NCBI RefSeq assembly: GCF_021560175.1 | Contig: NZ_CP091110.1 | Location: 4,218,501-4,282,500 of the forward strand | Direction of reading: 5' to 3' | DNA from: Neobacillus drentensis | GTDB lineage: Bacteria > Bacillota > Bacilli > Bacillales > Cytobacillaceae | DNA length: 64,000 nucleotides | In this document: piece after piece, positions 44,065-53,596 of the stretch | How the letters are laid out: each line of letters starts with the position of its first letter | Numbering within the stretch: position 1 is the stretch's first letter | Position numbers and translations under genes: made by a program | Notes under the pieces: generated by a model | The model's database searches: none | The model's input: only the letters and a program-made list of their open reading frames with translations | Told to the model about the DNA's origin: nothing

Positions 44065-45204
44065 CTACTCGTTCCGCGGGGGTCTCTTGCCCCAATATTG
44101 ATAAAGGTCCGTCCGAATGAATCCATTAAACAGCTTCCGCTTCTTTGTTGCCGGTTTTCCGTATAATTGCTCAAAATCTTCATTCGAAGTCATGATATAA
44201 ATCGACCAGGTATCGAGTTTACTAAAAGCCTGGCCCATTTCCTTATACATATGCTCCACTGCCTTTTTATCTCCAAGCCGCTCGCCGTATGGAGGGTTTC
44301 CTACAATAACCCCATACTCTTTACTTGTCGATATATCTCGAACCTGCATCTGTTTAAAATGAATTAAATCACCAAATCCAGCTTCCACGGCATTACCTTC
44401 CGCTATTCTAACCATTCGATGGTCGATGTCAGAGCCGCTAATGTCTAATGGCTGGTCGTACTTTGCCAAATCCTCTGCTTCCATTCGTGCATCATCCCAC
44501 ACTTTTTCAGGAATCCAATTCCAAGCTTCAGAAGCAAATTCCCGGTTAAATCCTGGTGCAATATTCTGCCCAATCATCGCTGCTTCAATTGGAATGGTAC
44601 CTGATCCACAAAAAGGATCCATAAAAGGCCGATCAGCCTGCCAGTTCGTTAACATTACGAGTGCAGCTGCCAATGTTTCCTTTAGCGGTGCCTCCCCTTG
44701 ATCAATCCGATATCCTCGTTTATGGAGTCCACTGCCACTGGCATCAATTGTTATAGTTGCAACGTCTTTTAACAAAGCAACTTCAATCCGGTATAGAGCA
44801 CCACTTTCTTCGAACCAGGTATTTCGCTTATACTGTTTTTTCAGACGTTCAACCACTGCTTTTTTAACAATGGCCTGACAGTCTGAGACACTGAATAACT
44901 TTGATTTAACCGATTTCCCAATAACAGGGAATTCTGCATCTTCAGGCAAAAAATGTTCCCAGGGAAGTGCCTTTGTCTTTTCAAACAGTTCATCAAACGT
45001 AAAGGCCTTAAATTCGCCTACTTTAATTTTAATGCGGTCTGCCGTTCGCAGCCATAAATTACTTCGTGCAATCGCAGTCTCATCCCCAGAATAGGTAACC
45101 CTGCCATTTTCCACTTCACAATTATAACCAAGTGATCGTACTTCTTTCGCAACTAAGGCTTCTAACCCCATCGCTGCGGTTGCAATAATTTGATATTTTC
45201 CCAT
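44065..45204 (-). CDS. rlmL: 23S rRNA (guanine-N2)-methyltransferase, RlmL/YpsC type
   Basis: A 379-residue protein with an N-terminal THUMP RNA-binding domain (residues about 5-155) and a C-terminal SAM methyltransferase domain. The motif FMDPFCGSGTIPIEAA binds SAM and IVGNPPYGERLG is the NPPY catalytic motif for guanine N2 methylation. The B. subtilis equivalent is YpsC. ATG 45204 has AAGGGTG upstream; the eight-codon longer frame lacks a site. It sits between rnpB and ypvA as in B. subtilis. Confidence 0.92.
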   Translation of the reverse strand: MGKYQIIATAAMGLEALVAKEVRSLGYNCEVENGRVTYSGDETAIARSNLWLRTADRIKIKVGEFKAFTFDELFEKTKALPWEHFLPEDAEFPVIGKSVKSKLFSVSDCQAIVKKAVVERLKKQYKRNTWFEESGALYRIEVALLKDVATITIDASGSGLHKRGYRIDQGEAPLKETLAAALVMLTNWQADRPFMDPFCGSGTIPIEAAMIGQNIAPGFNREFASEAWNWIPEKVWDDARMEAEDLAKYDQPLDISGSDIDHRMVRIAEGNAVEAGFGDLIHFKQMQVRDISTSKEYGVIVGNPPYGERLGDKKAVEHMYKEMGQAFSKLDTWSIYIMTSNEDFEQLYGKPATKKRKLFNGFIRTDLYQYWGKRPPRNE

Positions 45205-45307
45205 ATTTTCACCCTTACATAAATTCAAATGTATGTATTAGTACCCTTATCGTTCAACTTGTCGCTTACATTATTGACAAAATGCTGCAAACGAATGCAG
45301 TTGTTGG

Positions 45308-45340
45308 CAATAAAAAAGCTCCCCATATTAGGAGAGCCCT
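45308..45340 (-). terminator. Terminator after rnpB
   Basis: GGGCTCTCC and GGGGAGC can pair imperfectly on the minus strand, followed by six T residues, just past the RNase P RNA 3' end. Confidence 0.7.
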
Positions 45341-45362
45341 TAATATCCAGCATTTTTAACAT

Positions 45363-45781
45363 TAATAACGTTCTGTAAGCCATGTTCTGTACCATTGTAC
45401 TGCAAACGACCTTTTGGGTCTCGTACACAGGTGGTAATCATCTATCTACAGATTCAAGTTGAATCTGTCTTTCTCCTCGTTCAATTCCTCAGAGAAAACG
45501 CCCCTACCATAATTTGGGTTTCTCGCTCGTGGGGTTTACCCGTTCCACCCTTTCCGTTTCCAGAAAGACTACGTCACTGTGGCACTTTTATAGGTATTCA
45601 TACCATATCCGGTTGGGACTTAGGTATTTTCCCGGCCGTCAACTGAATGCTAGACTCAGCTGCCCTAGCTTATGAATTCACTAGGCACGAACACTACGAG
45701 CATCGCAGCTCGTGCGAGCATGGACTTTCCTCAACGATTCGCTTAAAGCTCCTCGCAGCGATTACCCGAACGTCATTAATG
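45363..45781 (-). ncRNA. rnpB: RNase P RNA, Bacillus (B) type
   Basis: The catalytic RNA of RNase P, which cuts the 5' leader from tRNA precursors. On the minus strand it begins near ACGTTCGGGTAATCGC (45774-45759), contains the conserved GAGGAAAGTCCATGCTCGC block and GAAACCCAAATT, and ends with GGCTTACAGAACGTTA. The order and sequence follow B. subtilis rnpB closely. Ends are set by comparison with the remembered B. subtilis RNA and may be off by a few bases. Neighbours gpsB and rlmL match B. subtilis. Confidence 0.95.
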
Positions 45782-45852
45782 ATACTTTCTTATTATATGT
45801 ATTTCTTGTTGAATATACAATGGTTTTTATTAGGAAACTGCGGTACAAAATG

Positions 45853-46155
45853 TTAATCGTAAAGTTTATTACCAAAAACATGCTTTTCTAGATTAGACAA
45901 TCTTTTTAAAATATCAAAATTGGTGGTTCCGGCAGGCTGTGCCACCGGCTGCCTTTTTGACGTATCTTCAAGCTGCTTACGAAGCCTTAGGTTCTCTTGC
46001 TGGAGATCCTCAATTTCTTGATGAAACGTTTCATAGTCTTTAATAATTAAATCTAAAAATTTATCCACATCTTCTTGTCTATAACCACGAACACCAGTTT
46101 TAAACTCTTTTTCTAAAATATCCTTAGCTGTTAATTTGACCTTATCAGCCAACAT
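45853..46155 (-). CDS. gpsB: Cell-division adaptor GpsB
   Basis: A 100-residue DivIVA-like protein: N-terminal membrane-binding motif ([31 protein letters not shown]), central coiled coil ([16 protein letters not shown]) and a short C-terminal helix ([16 protein letters not shown]) that trimerises. GpsB moves the penicillin-binding protein PBP1 between division site and side wall. ATG 46155 has GAGGTGATT upstream; the earlier in-frame start is unsupported. Synteny with rnpB and ypsA is conserved. Confidence 0.95.
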   Translation of the reverse strand: MLADKVKLTAKDILEKEFKTGVRGYRQEDVDKFLDLIIKDYETFHQEIEDLQQENLRLRKQLEDTSKRQPVAQPAGTTNFDILKRLSNLEKHVFGNKLYD

Positions 46156-46286
46156 ACAAATCACCTCAAGTTTAGCCAATCATTACCTATTATTTTTCCA
46201 AAAATAAGTCCTTTTGTCAATTTTCTTTTACATTCAGGATTTGTGCCAACATTTCATTCATATGTGGCACCCACTAATCCTACTCC

Positions 46287-46847
46287 TTAAAAGTCAGATT
46301 GCTTAAACTGTTCTTCCTCAACAATCATTTGCAAATCGTAAAACGTAATTAATTCGATTCGATAATTGTGCTGCTTTTGATAGTCTAATGCGAATTCGTA
46401 CAAAAATTTAGAACTTCCCTCTTTTTCATGGTCATACAAAAGCAGCAGGCCTTCACTTTTTTCCACAAAGAATTGATTTTTCAAACGAAATTGCCATGGC
46501 TTTTCATACCCTTTTTTCGTAATAGAATCGACGAAATCCGCTTGCATTAAGATCGTTGAATACCACTCTTTATTGGTTTCATTCCAGTTCGATTCCTGTT
46601 CTAAAAACGGAGTAATCACTGCAAGCTTTAACTCAGGATATTCAGTCTGTAAGTCAAATACTACTTCGGCAGCCCAAAGTTCTACACCTAGTTGACCACT
46701 GATTAAGATCCATTCTAATTCTTCTTCAATCATGGGCAGTAACGCCTTTTTTATGGCTGCCTTGATGTATTGAACAGATGGATGGTCCTTATTAAATACC
46801 CCTAATTCAAAAGGTTTATAACCCGAAATGGCTAAAACTTTTACCAA
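46287..46847 (-). CDS. ypsA: YpsA, SLOG-domain protein
   Basis: A 186-residue protein of the DUF1273/SLOG superfamily, Rossmann-like nucleotide binders. Conserved parts are [11 protein letters not shown] (residues 7-17), [15 protein letters not shown] and [19 protein letters not shown]. In B. subtilis and S. aureus YpsA affects cell division and oxidative-stress tolerance. I place the start at TTG 46847, eight bases after AAGGAG, because this gives the B. subtilis length; the longer frame upstream crosses the cotD terminator. Next to gpsB and cotD as expected. Confidence 0.88.
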   Translation of the reverse strand: MVKVLAISGYKPFELGVFNKDHPSVQYIKAAIKKALLPMIEEELEWILISGQLGVELWAAEVVFDLQTEYPELKLAVITPFLEQESNWNETNKEWYSTILMQADFVDSITKKGYEKPWQFRLKNQFFVEKSEGLLLLYDHEKEGSSKFLYEFALDYQKQHNYRIELITFYDLQMIVEEEQFKQSDF

Positions 46848-46925
46848 ACTCTTTCTCCTTTTTTTAAAATTATTTAAAATTGGGACAAACATTTTATTAC
46901 TAAGAACATAACATATAATAAGAAA

Positions 46926-46957
46926 ATAAAAAACAAGGGCTAAATAGCCCTTGCAAG
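46926..46957 (-). terminator. Terminator after cotD
   Basis: CAAGGGCTA-TTTA-GCCCTTG hairpin on the minus strand followed by a T-rich run. Confidence 0.85.
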
Positions 46958-46969
46958 ACAATCCAATTA

Positions 46970-47389
46970 CTATGGTCTGCGGCCTCTAAAAGATCCTGGC
47001 CCTGCTCCAAAGCCTGGTCCTGGTCCTGGTCCAAATCCTGGTCCAAAGCCCGGTGCGCCTGGTCCAAAGCCCGGTGCGCCTGGTCCAAAGCCCGGACCAC
47101 CCATTCCACCAAAGCCTGGTGCATTAGGTACAGCATTTGGCATTGGTGCGATTGGCATTGGAGCCGCTGCCGGTGCACATGTGTTACAGCAGTCAATGTG
47201 CTGATTGCAGCACTCTTCTGCACATGATGCAGTGTGTGGACAATAATGTTTATGTTGGAACATATGATGGTTCACTGTGGTTGTATGAACCGGATGAATA
47301 TGTGGCACCACCGTTGTTGAAAACGTATGGTTCACAATTTGTTGCGTCGGATGAATGACTGGAGGTAAAAAATTAGTTCCTAGATACAT
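46970..47389 (-). CDS. cotD: CotD-family inner spore coat protein
   Basis: A 139-residue spore coat protein. The N-terminal 70 residues, histidine- and cysteine-rich (VHPTQQ-like [34 protein letters not shown]), match CotD. The C-terminal half is an extension of Gly/Pro/Phe repeats (GPGFGPGAP units) not present in the 75-residue B. subtilis CotD. At DNA level this contains tandem 21-base copies. The ATG 47389 has AAGGGAG upstream; the earlier ATG lies within that site. Gene order ypsA-cotD is conserved. Confidence 0.88.
   Translation of the reverse strand: MYLGTNFLPPVIHPTQQIVNHTFSTTVVPHIHPVHTTTVNHHMFQHKHYCPHTASCAEECCNQHIDCCNTCAPAAAPMPIAPMPNAVPNAPGFGGMGGPGFGPGAPGFGPGAPGFGPGFGPGPGPGFGAGPGSFRGRRP
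47040..47099. repeat. 21-bp tandem repeat in cotD
   Basis: Two identical 21-base units (47040-47060, 47061-47081) and a partial third encode the repeating Gly-Pro-Phe-Gly-Pro-Gly-Ala pattern. Such repeats can change copy number by slippage. Confidence 0.85.
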
Positions 47390-47496
47390 ATGAAAATCTC
47401 CCTTCAAATATTCTGTTTACATTAACAGCCTATGTTAAAGGAGCGACTCTTGTACTAATGAAAATACCTATTTTTTTGATTTTAGCTATGCTGTTT

Positions 47497-47592
47497 TTAT
47501 AACATAGTATAAAAGCTGTCTTTTAAACTTGTTAAAACAACGGCAGTCAAACAGACGACAATAAAAAATAAGAAAAGAATTGCTTTATACAT
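47497..47592 (-). CDS. 31-residue membrane peptide
   Basis: MYKAILFLFFIVVCLTAVVLTSLKD... has one hydrophobic helix covering residues 4-22 and a short charged tail. GGAG lies eight bases before the ATG. It sits alone between mrfB and cotD. No family is recognised; short hydrophobic ORFs like this are common in spore formers but can also arise by chance, so the call is modest. Confidence 0.4.
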   Translation of the reverse strand: MYKAILFLFFIVVCLTAVVLTSLKDSFYTML

Positions 47593-47787
47593 ACTACCAG
47601 CTCCATAAGTTTTATAGTCGTTTTTTTCTCAACTCAATTTTCAATTTTACCTTTTTCAAGTCTGATAAACAATATGGGAATGCTGGTTTTCTCCATAAAA
47701 AATATTAAAATTTTGTGACATACCGATCAACTATTAATCATGTTGAATAGCTCGGCAAAAATTAGTGAACGTTGGGCTTATTTAGGA

Positions 47788-49038
47788 TCATTTATCGTAC
47801 TTTTTTTCCAAGCGTGAAAGCCTGGTTTGCAGCTGATCTAGTAACGGCTTATTCTCATTTATTGGATCAGCAGATACAGAATGAATGGCTTCCTGACAAT
47901 ATTTAATGGCCTTTGGAAGATCTTTGAGCCTATGCTCAAAAATTTTGGCCAGCTCAATACAGGCCTCTAATCTTATTTGCAGATCCTCAGAATCGACAAC
48001 TTCCATAAATAAATTTCGTGCGCTGATCCAATTACGTTCTTTTTTTTGCTGGTAGGCCAGGAGTAACTTTGCCTGTTTGGATGTTATATCCTGCTCCTTT
48101 GTTAGGGTGGTTAAGACTTTTTCCGCTTGTTCCGTTTCTCCTAAGCTAGCAAACCAACGCCCTACTTCATAAGTCTCAGGTCGTGTTTGATTCTGGTCCA
48201 TACCCGAAAGCTGAAATGTCAGATGAGTATACAACGTAACAAGGGATAAAATGTCGATTTCATTATGTTTTAAAATACCAAGCATTCCATCAGGTTGTTT
48301 ACTTTCAATAAAATCAAAATAAATGATAGGTGCCAGATAGCCCGGTATATCATCCATTCGTTCCACTCCCAATACTTCTTTTTCAACAATGGACAACTTC
48401 ATTCTATCTAATTTATGTTTCCAGAGTCTTCTGGCCGCATGGTAAAGATCAAAATGTCCAAAGGCAGGCAGTTTTGGGACATGTTCTCTGACTAGTGTAT
48501 GTCGTGTTTTTACTTGTGGCCAATCAAACGATTTGCCATTGTATGTGACGAGTGTTCGATAGTTCACTTTTTCCAAAAAGCTTTGATATAGGGGAACCTC
48601 AGCACCTGGATTTGGCAAAATATGCTGTCTTAAAATAAGCTCCTCTCCAGAAACACTAGCATAACCAAGTATAAAAATGGTATTTCCAACTCCGCCCCCA
48701 AGCCCTGTCGTTTCTGTGTCAAAAAAGAATAATTCTTCCACACTATGCCCTTTAGACGATATTGGATGTTTAATTTCTTTTCTATTCCAGCAATTAACTG
48801 CCGTTCGTAATTCTTGAAACTGATAGTGCCCATGCTGATAGGACAGAGGGTATCTTACCTCTCGAATTAAACAATAATTTTCATCTAAGAAATAGGGAGA
48901 GACATGTTCTTGTTCCCATTTATCACGAAATGGGATATCAATTAAAGAACCTTCAGGAAGATGCTTTTTTTCCTTTTCAGAATGAGCACCAACCGACAGA
49001 TGCGGTTTTAAACGATTCAATTTGTTTTTTAGTGACAT
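47788..49038 (-). CDS. mrfB: Mitomycin-repair exonuclease MrfB (YprB)
   Basis: A 416-residue protein with an RNase H-fold DEDDh exonuclease domain (residues about 95-270; FFFDTETTGLGGG gives the first two acids, TYNGKSFDWPQ and NEIDILSLV the others) and C-terminal TPR-like helices. With MrfA it removes mitomycin-C adducts from DNA in B. subtilis. Its start overlaps the mrfA stop by ten bases and has GAGGAAG upstream, so the two are coupled. Confidence 0.9.
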   Translation of the reverse strand: MSLKNKLNRLKPHLSVGAHSEKEKKHLPEGSLIDIPFRDKWEQEHVSPYFLDENYCLIREVRYPLSYQHGHYQFQELRTAVNCWNRKEIKHPISSKGHSVEELFFFDTETTGLGGGVGNTIFILGYASVSGEELILRQHILPNPGAEVPLYQSFLEKVNYRTLVTYNGKSFDWPQVKTRHTLVREHVPKLPAFGHFDLYHAARRLWKHKLDRMKLSIVEKEVLGVERMDDIPGYLAPIIYFDFIESKQPDGMLGILKHNEIDILSLVTLYTHLTFQLSGMDQNQTRPETYEVGRWFASLGETEQAEKVLTTLTKEQDITSKQAKLLLAYQQKKERNWISARNLFMEVVDSEDLQIRLEACIELAKIFEHRLKDLPKAIKYCQEAIHSVSADPINENKPLLDQLQTRLSRLEKKYDK

Positions 49039-51332
49039 GTTGCAACTTCCTCACCTAACCGTGGAGTTCGCAGGAATGTCTCGAGAATATTAACAGTATC
49101 ATTTTTAGCTGTTTCACTAACAGCTTCAGTGCCAATACAAGAAGGACATCCTGACTGACATTGGCAGCGGTGGATCATTTTTAAGGTTTCATTAAATACT
49201 TCAGACATACCTGTATATATTTTTTCACTTAATCCAATCCCGCCCGGATAACGATCATAAAAGAAAATCGTCGGCTTTTCATTATGATCTGCTTTAACTT
49301 GGGGTATAACGTGGATATCCTGGGGATCAGCCATGACAAATAAGGGAGCTATATGATTAAGGGCATTTGCAGCGCCAATCAGCCCTTGCTCGAGACGCTC
49401 TTGTCCCATTTCTACTAACGGTTTACTTAACGAAATCCATGCAGCATTTGTATGAAGCTCCTCCTCCGGGAGGTGAATCGGACCGGACCCAATGTTTTCA
49501 TGAGTTTCAAATTTAATCTTTTTAAAAATAGTAGCCATCGCCCGTACACTTACATCGCCATACCCTATTTCTGCTTTAGAGAATGTTTGTAGTTTATCAA
49601 CCTCTAAAACCTTTAATTGAACTGCCAGGTTGGCATCTGTAAAATAGTCTACATCGACCTCACGAACAAAGGCCTTTTTCTCATCCCAATCGAGCTTCTC
49701 TACCTGATATTGTGTCCCTTGATGTAAGTAAATGGCCTCATCATGGAGCAATGTCATGGCGGAGAAACGATCCATTTCACCGATGACCTTCACATGAGCT
49801 ATATCTGATTGATCGACGATTATAACATTTTCCTGTGAGGCTGATCGTAAACTAATGTTATGAGCCGGAAATGAATCATTCATCCAGAAAAATTTTTCTC
49901 CATTCCGATAGAGCACACGTTCCTCTGCTAAGTATTCGAGTAACTCGTCCGTTTCCACATTTCCAAACAAATCACCCGACTTAAACGGCAGTTCATAGGC
50001 AGCACATTTCATATGATCAATTAAAATAATGAGATTATCTGGGTTAATTCTTGCTGTTTCGGGACTTTTATTAAAAAAGTAATCAGGGTTTTGAATAATA
50101 TATTGATCAAGCGGGCTCGAACTGGCTACCATTATAACCAAAGCCTCGCCATGTCTTCTGCCTGCTCTTCCTGCTTGCTGCCAAGCACTCGATATCGTCC
50201 CAGGATAGCCTGTCATAATACAAACCTGCAGCTGTCCAATATCCACGCCCAGTTCAAGAGCATTCGTGCTGACAACCCCATAGATATCCCCTGAACGCAA
50301 GCCTTTTTCAATTTTCCTTCGTTCCGTTGGCAAGTATCCGCCTCGATATCCCATTATTGATTTTGCACCCAACTCATTTTTAACTAATTCCTGCAAGTAA
50401 GTCAGAATTATTTCCACTCTTACTCTGCTTCTAGCAAATACAATAGTTTGAATCTTATTTTTCAATAGTTCCCCTGCTAGTTTACGAACTTCAAGTGTTG
50501 CACTTCTGCGAATATTTAATGGCTTATTCACTATCGGAGGGTTATAAAAGAGGAAATGTTTCGTTCCACTTGGTGCACCATTATTATTAATCAACGTCAT
50601 TTTCTCTTCGGTTAACTTCTCCGCAAGTTCTAAAGGATTAGCAATAGTGGCAGAAGTACATATAAACACAGGATTGCTTCCATAATAATGGCAAATCCGC
50701 TTTAATCTTCTGATTACATTGGCAACATGACTGCCAAACACACCGCGGTATGTATGGAGTTCATCAATAACAACAAATTTAAGATTCTCGAATAAGGATA
50801 CCCATTTTGTATGATGCGGCAGGATCGCAGAATGAAGCATGTCTGGGTTGGTAATGACTACATGTCCAGCTTTTCTTACCCTCTGGCGGATGTTTGCGGG
50901 AGTATCTCCGTCATAGGTATAACTATTTATGTCAGCGCCGGACGCTTCAATTATTTCATTAATTTCACTTTTTTGATCTTGTGCGAGTGCTTTAGTTGGA
51001 AAAATGTACAGAGCTCGTGCATTAGGATTAGCCAAAATGGTTTGTAACACCGGCAAATTATAGCAAAGTGTCTTTCCAGAGGCAGTTGGTGTCACAGCTA
51101 CAATACTATGCCCACTAATAATTTCATCATATGCTGATTTTTGATGAGTATAGAGCTGGTCAATTCCTCTAATAGAAAGAGATTTCTTTAAAACAGGATG
51201 CAGGTCCTGTGGCAAGTCTACAGATTGGGCTGGCTTGTGTTCAATCGTATGCCATGTGACTATATTTTCTTTAAATTCTTGGTTTATTTTTAAATCTGCA
51301 AGGATTTCCTGCAGGTTTTTTTTTAGCTTCAT
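49029..51332 (-). CDS. mrfA: Mitomycin-repair helicase MrfA (YprA)
   Basis: A 767-residue superfamily 2 helicase of the Hrq1/YprA group. Motifs: TPTASGKT (Walker A, about 81-88), VIDELHTYRG (DExH, about 187-196), QQAGRAGRR (motif VI) and a C-terminal four-cysteine zinc module CQCQSGCPSCIG (DUF1998 region). It unwinds DNA for MrfB during repair of mitomycin damage. GAGGTGAG precedes the ATG. Its promoter (TTTAAT-N17-TAAAAT) contains a LexA-like box at 51360-51373. Confidence 0.93.
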   Translation of the reverse strand: MKLKKNLQEILADLKINQEFKENIVTWHTIEHKPAQSVDLPQDLHPVLKKSLSIRGIDQLYTHQKSAYDEIISGHSIVAVTPTASGKTLCYNLPVLQTILANPNARALYIFPTKALAQDQKSEINEIIEASGADINSYTYDGDTPANIRQRVRKAGHVVITNPDMLHSAILPHHTKWVSLFENLKFVVIDELHTYRGVFGSHVANVIRRLKRICHYYGSNPVFICTSATIANPLELAEKLTEEKMTLINNNGAPSGTKHFLFYNPPIVNKPLNIRRSATLEVRKLAGELLKNKIQTIVFARSRVRVEIILTYLQELVKNELGAKSIMGYRGGYLPTERRKIEKGLRSGDIYGVVSTNALELGVDIGQLQVCIMTGYPGTISSAWQQAGRAGRRHGEALVIMVASSSPLDQYIIQNPDYFFNKSPETARINPDNLIILIDHMKCAAYELPFKSGDLFGNVETDELLEYLAEERVLYRNGEKFFWMNDSFPAHNISLRSASQENVIIVDQSDIAHVKVIGEMDRFSAMTLLHDEAIYLHQGTQYQVEKLDWDEKKAFVREVDVDYFTDANLAVQLKVLEVDKLQTFSKAEIGYGDVSVRAMATIFKKIKFETHENIGSGPIHLPEEELHTNAAWISLSKPLVEMGQERLEQGLIGAANALNHIAPLFVMADPQDIHVIPQVKADHNEKPTIFFYDRYPGGIGLSEKIYTGMSEVFNETLKMIHRCQCQSGCPSCIGTEAVSETAKNDTVNILETFLRTPRLGEEVATCH

Positions 51333-51359
51333 GTTCTCACCTCATAACTCTTATTTTAC

Positions 51360-51373
51360 CGAATAGACGTTCG
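51360..51373. promoter_or_regulatory. LexA-like (SOS) box in the mrfA promoter
   Basis: CGAATAGACGTTCG matches the Bacillus LexA box CGAACRNRYGTTYG at all but one defined position and lies between the putative -35 and -10 of mrfA. Confidence 0.5.
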
Positions 51374-51504
51374 TTATTAAAGGTATAAAATAAAATTTAA
51401 TCCATTAACAGGATTGTAACCTTTTACCATTATGATAGAGTAAACGTTATAACCATATTTTGTTACAATATAAATGGAATGAACTTGATTTGAAAGGTGA
51501 TTAT

Positions 51505-52203
51505 ATGAAAATAGAAGATATTGAACGTGTACTAGGTGGTTTTACCCTTTTCCGTGAATTAGACCATTTTGAATTGACAAAAATAGCGAATATTTCGATT
51601 GCCAGGGAGTGGAAAAAAAATAGTCATGTTTTTCTCCAAGGCGATCCACTCGAAAACGTCTATTTTATCTTTGATGGAAAAATAAAAATCTATAAAAGTG
51701 ATATAAGTGGTAAAGAACAAATTGTAGCGATTGCAAAAAAAGGAGAAATGTTCCCCCATGTTGGATTCTTTAGAAAGGGCGATTATCCTGCCTATGCAGA
51801 AGTGTTAGAGCCTTCTACCCTTATTGCAGTTCCTATTTCAAAATTTGAGAAGGTATTAATCGAAAATCCAGAGCTCTGTATTAAAGTGTTTAAGGTGCTT
51901 GGAGAGAAAATTGTTGATTTACAAAATCGCTTAGAAGAACAGATTTTAAACAATACATATGAACAAATTATCAAGCTTCTTATTCGTTTAGCTCAGAAAC
52001 ATGGAATGGAACAGACGGATGGTACGATTCAACTGAAATCAGAGTTTACGAATAGAGATCTTGCCAATATGATTGGAACTACGAGGGAAACCATTAGCCG
52101 GACATTGACGAAAATGAAAAAAGAGGAATTAATAGAACTAGACCATGAAGGAAACATGATTTTGGATATATCTATGCTGATGCAGGAATTAAATCTACTA
52201 TAA
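51505..52203 (+). CDS. Crp/Fnr-family regulator adjacent to hcp
   Basis: A 232-residue regulator, clearly paralogous to the one at 41303 over its whole length (for example GKEQ...GEMFPHVGFFRKGDYPAYAEVLE and ILNNTYEQII). The recognition helix is GTTRETISRTL, again with the R-E-x-x-S-R pattern for TGTGA sites. It has a single cysteine (ELCIK), so no Fe-S cluster is expected; the ligand is unknown. ATG 51505 has AAAGGTGA upstream; a longer frame from 51460 is unsupported. It converges with hcp, suggesting it may control it. Confidence 0.87.
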   Translation: MKIEDIERVLGGFTLFRELDHFELTKIANISIAREWKKNSHVFLQGDPLENVYFIFDGKIKIYKSDISGKEQIVAIAKKGEMFPHVGFFRKGDYPAYAEVLEPSTLIAVPISKFEKVLIENPELCIKVFKVLGEKIVDLQNRLEEQILNNTYEQIIKLLIRLAQKHGMEQTDGTIQLKSEFTNRDLANMIGTTRETISRTLTKMKKEELIELDHEGNMILDISMLMQELNLL

Positions 52204-52204
52204 T

Positions 52205-52241
52205 AAAAACACCGCAGTTTTTATGCCTGCGGTGTTCTTCT
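52205..52241. terminator. Bidirectional terminator between regulator and hcp
   Basis: AACACCGCAG and CTGCGGTGTT pair perfectly between converging genes. Confidence 0.88.
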
Positions 52242-52246
52242 TATGA

Positions 52247-53536
52247 TTACAGCTGAAGCATTTCTTCCATATCTTCTTTGGCTGTACCGATTAACTTAAG
52301 ATTAAAAGTATCCTGAAGGACCTGAAGAACTCCTTCTGAAATAAATTCAGGCGGTTTAGGTCCAATTCTAATGTCCTTAATTCCCAAACTGAATAAACCT
52401 AACAGAATCGCTACTGCTTTTTGTTCAAACCAAGATAAGACGATACTCACTGGTAATTCATTTACTTCACAGCCGAACGCGTCCGCCAATGCTAAGGCAA
52501 TCTTCACGGTTGAACCGGAATTATTACATTGACCTAAATCAATATACCTAGGGATGTTTGTTCCAGGTACTACCCCATAATCTACATCATTAAAGCGGAA
52601 TTTACCGCAAGAAGTCGTTAATATCACTGTTTCGGGAGGAAGCGATGTAGCAAGCTCTCGGTAGTATTCCCCTCCTTTTCCAGGAGCGTCACATCCTGCA
52701 ATAACAAAAAAGCGTTTAATTTTACCTGCTTTCACAGCATCAATAACCTCTGGTGCTAAACCTAGAACGGTTTCATGGTGGAATCCAGTGAGTAATGTTT
52801 CTTCCGATTCAATTGCTGCTTCAGGAAGCTCCAATGCTCTATTAATTAATGAGGTAAAATCATCATTCACAATTTTTTCAACATTCTCAAGTCCGGCAAC
52901 TTCATAGGAGAACATCCGATCAGCATATGTACCCTTAATTGGCATTACACAGTTGGTAGTAGCAAGTATAGCTCCTGGGAACTTTTCAAATAGGCGGCGC
53001 TGGTCGTACCAAGCTTTACCTATATTACCTTTTAAATGTGCGTATTTTTTCAAGGCAGGATAGCCATGTGCAGGCAGCATTTCAGAGTGTGTGTAAATAT
53101 TAATACCTTTTCCTTCAGTTTGCTTTAATAATTCCTCTAAGGCGAATAGGTTATGTCCCGTAACAACAATACACTTGCCTTCAATTTTATTTTGACTAAC
53201 GCGGATTGGTTCTGGGATTCCCAAACGTTTTGTATGGGCCTCATCAAGCATTTCCATAACGCGGACCGCAGATTGTCCCACCTTCATAGCCATATCAATA
53301 TGTTCCTGTACGTTAAAGTTTGAATTAGTTAATGTCATGTAAAGTGCTTCATGTGTTGTCGCATCCACAAATGGGTCCGTATACCCTAGTTGATTGGCAT
53401 GTGTTCTGTAGGCCGCAATTCCTTTTAACCCAAAAATTATCGTATCTTGTAAGCTGGCGATTGTTTCATCTTTACCACAAACACCAATTACCTTGCATCC
53501 GCCAGTTGGTGTTTGTTCACATTGATAACAGAACAT
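52247..53536 (-). CDS. hcp: Hybrid-cluster protein (hydroxylamine reductase)
   Basis: A 429-residue Hcp. The N-terminal cysteines C3, C6, C14 and C20 (MFCYQCEQTPTGGC...VCGK) bind the cubane cluster, and GHNLFALEEL, AGCDAPGKGGEYY, TTSCGKFRFND and GQCNNSGSTVKIALALADAF provide the hybrid cluster ligands. Hcp reduces NO to N2O and relieves nitrosative stress; it was first called hydroxylamine reductase. The length is that of the shorter bacterial class. A perfect TGTGA-N6-TCACA site lies 60 bases upstream. Confidence 0.93.
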   Translation of the reverse strand: MFCYQCEQTPTGGCKVIGVCGKDETIASLQDTIIFGLKGIAAYRTHANQLGYTDPFVDATTHEALYMTLTNSNFNVQEHIDMAMKVGQSAVRVMEMLDEAHTKRLGIPEPIRVSQNKIEGKCIVVTGHNLFALEELLKQTEGKGINIYTHSEMLPAHGYPALKKYAHLKGNIGKAWYDQRRLFEKFPGAILATTNCVMPIKGTYADRMFSYEVAGLENVEKIVNDDFTSLINRALELPEAAIESEETLLTGFHHETVLGLAPEVIDAVKAGKIKRFFVIAGCDAPGKGGEYYRELATSLPPETVILTTSCGKFRFNDVDYGVVPGTNIPRYIDLGQCNNSGSTVKIALALADAFGCEVNELPVSIVLSWFEQKAVAILLGLFSLGIKDIRIGPKPPEFISEGVLQVLQDTFNLKLIGTAKEDMEEMLQL

Positions 53537-53596
53537 GTAACTTCCCCACTTTCATTATATTTCTATCCTAGCGTACAAATTTTCTCACTTCTTAAA

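Noticed and set aside
46985..47110. Short tandem repeats suggestive of a CRISPR array
   Set aside because: The units are contiguous without unique spacers and encode the repeat tail of CotD.
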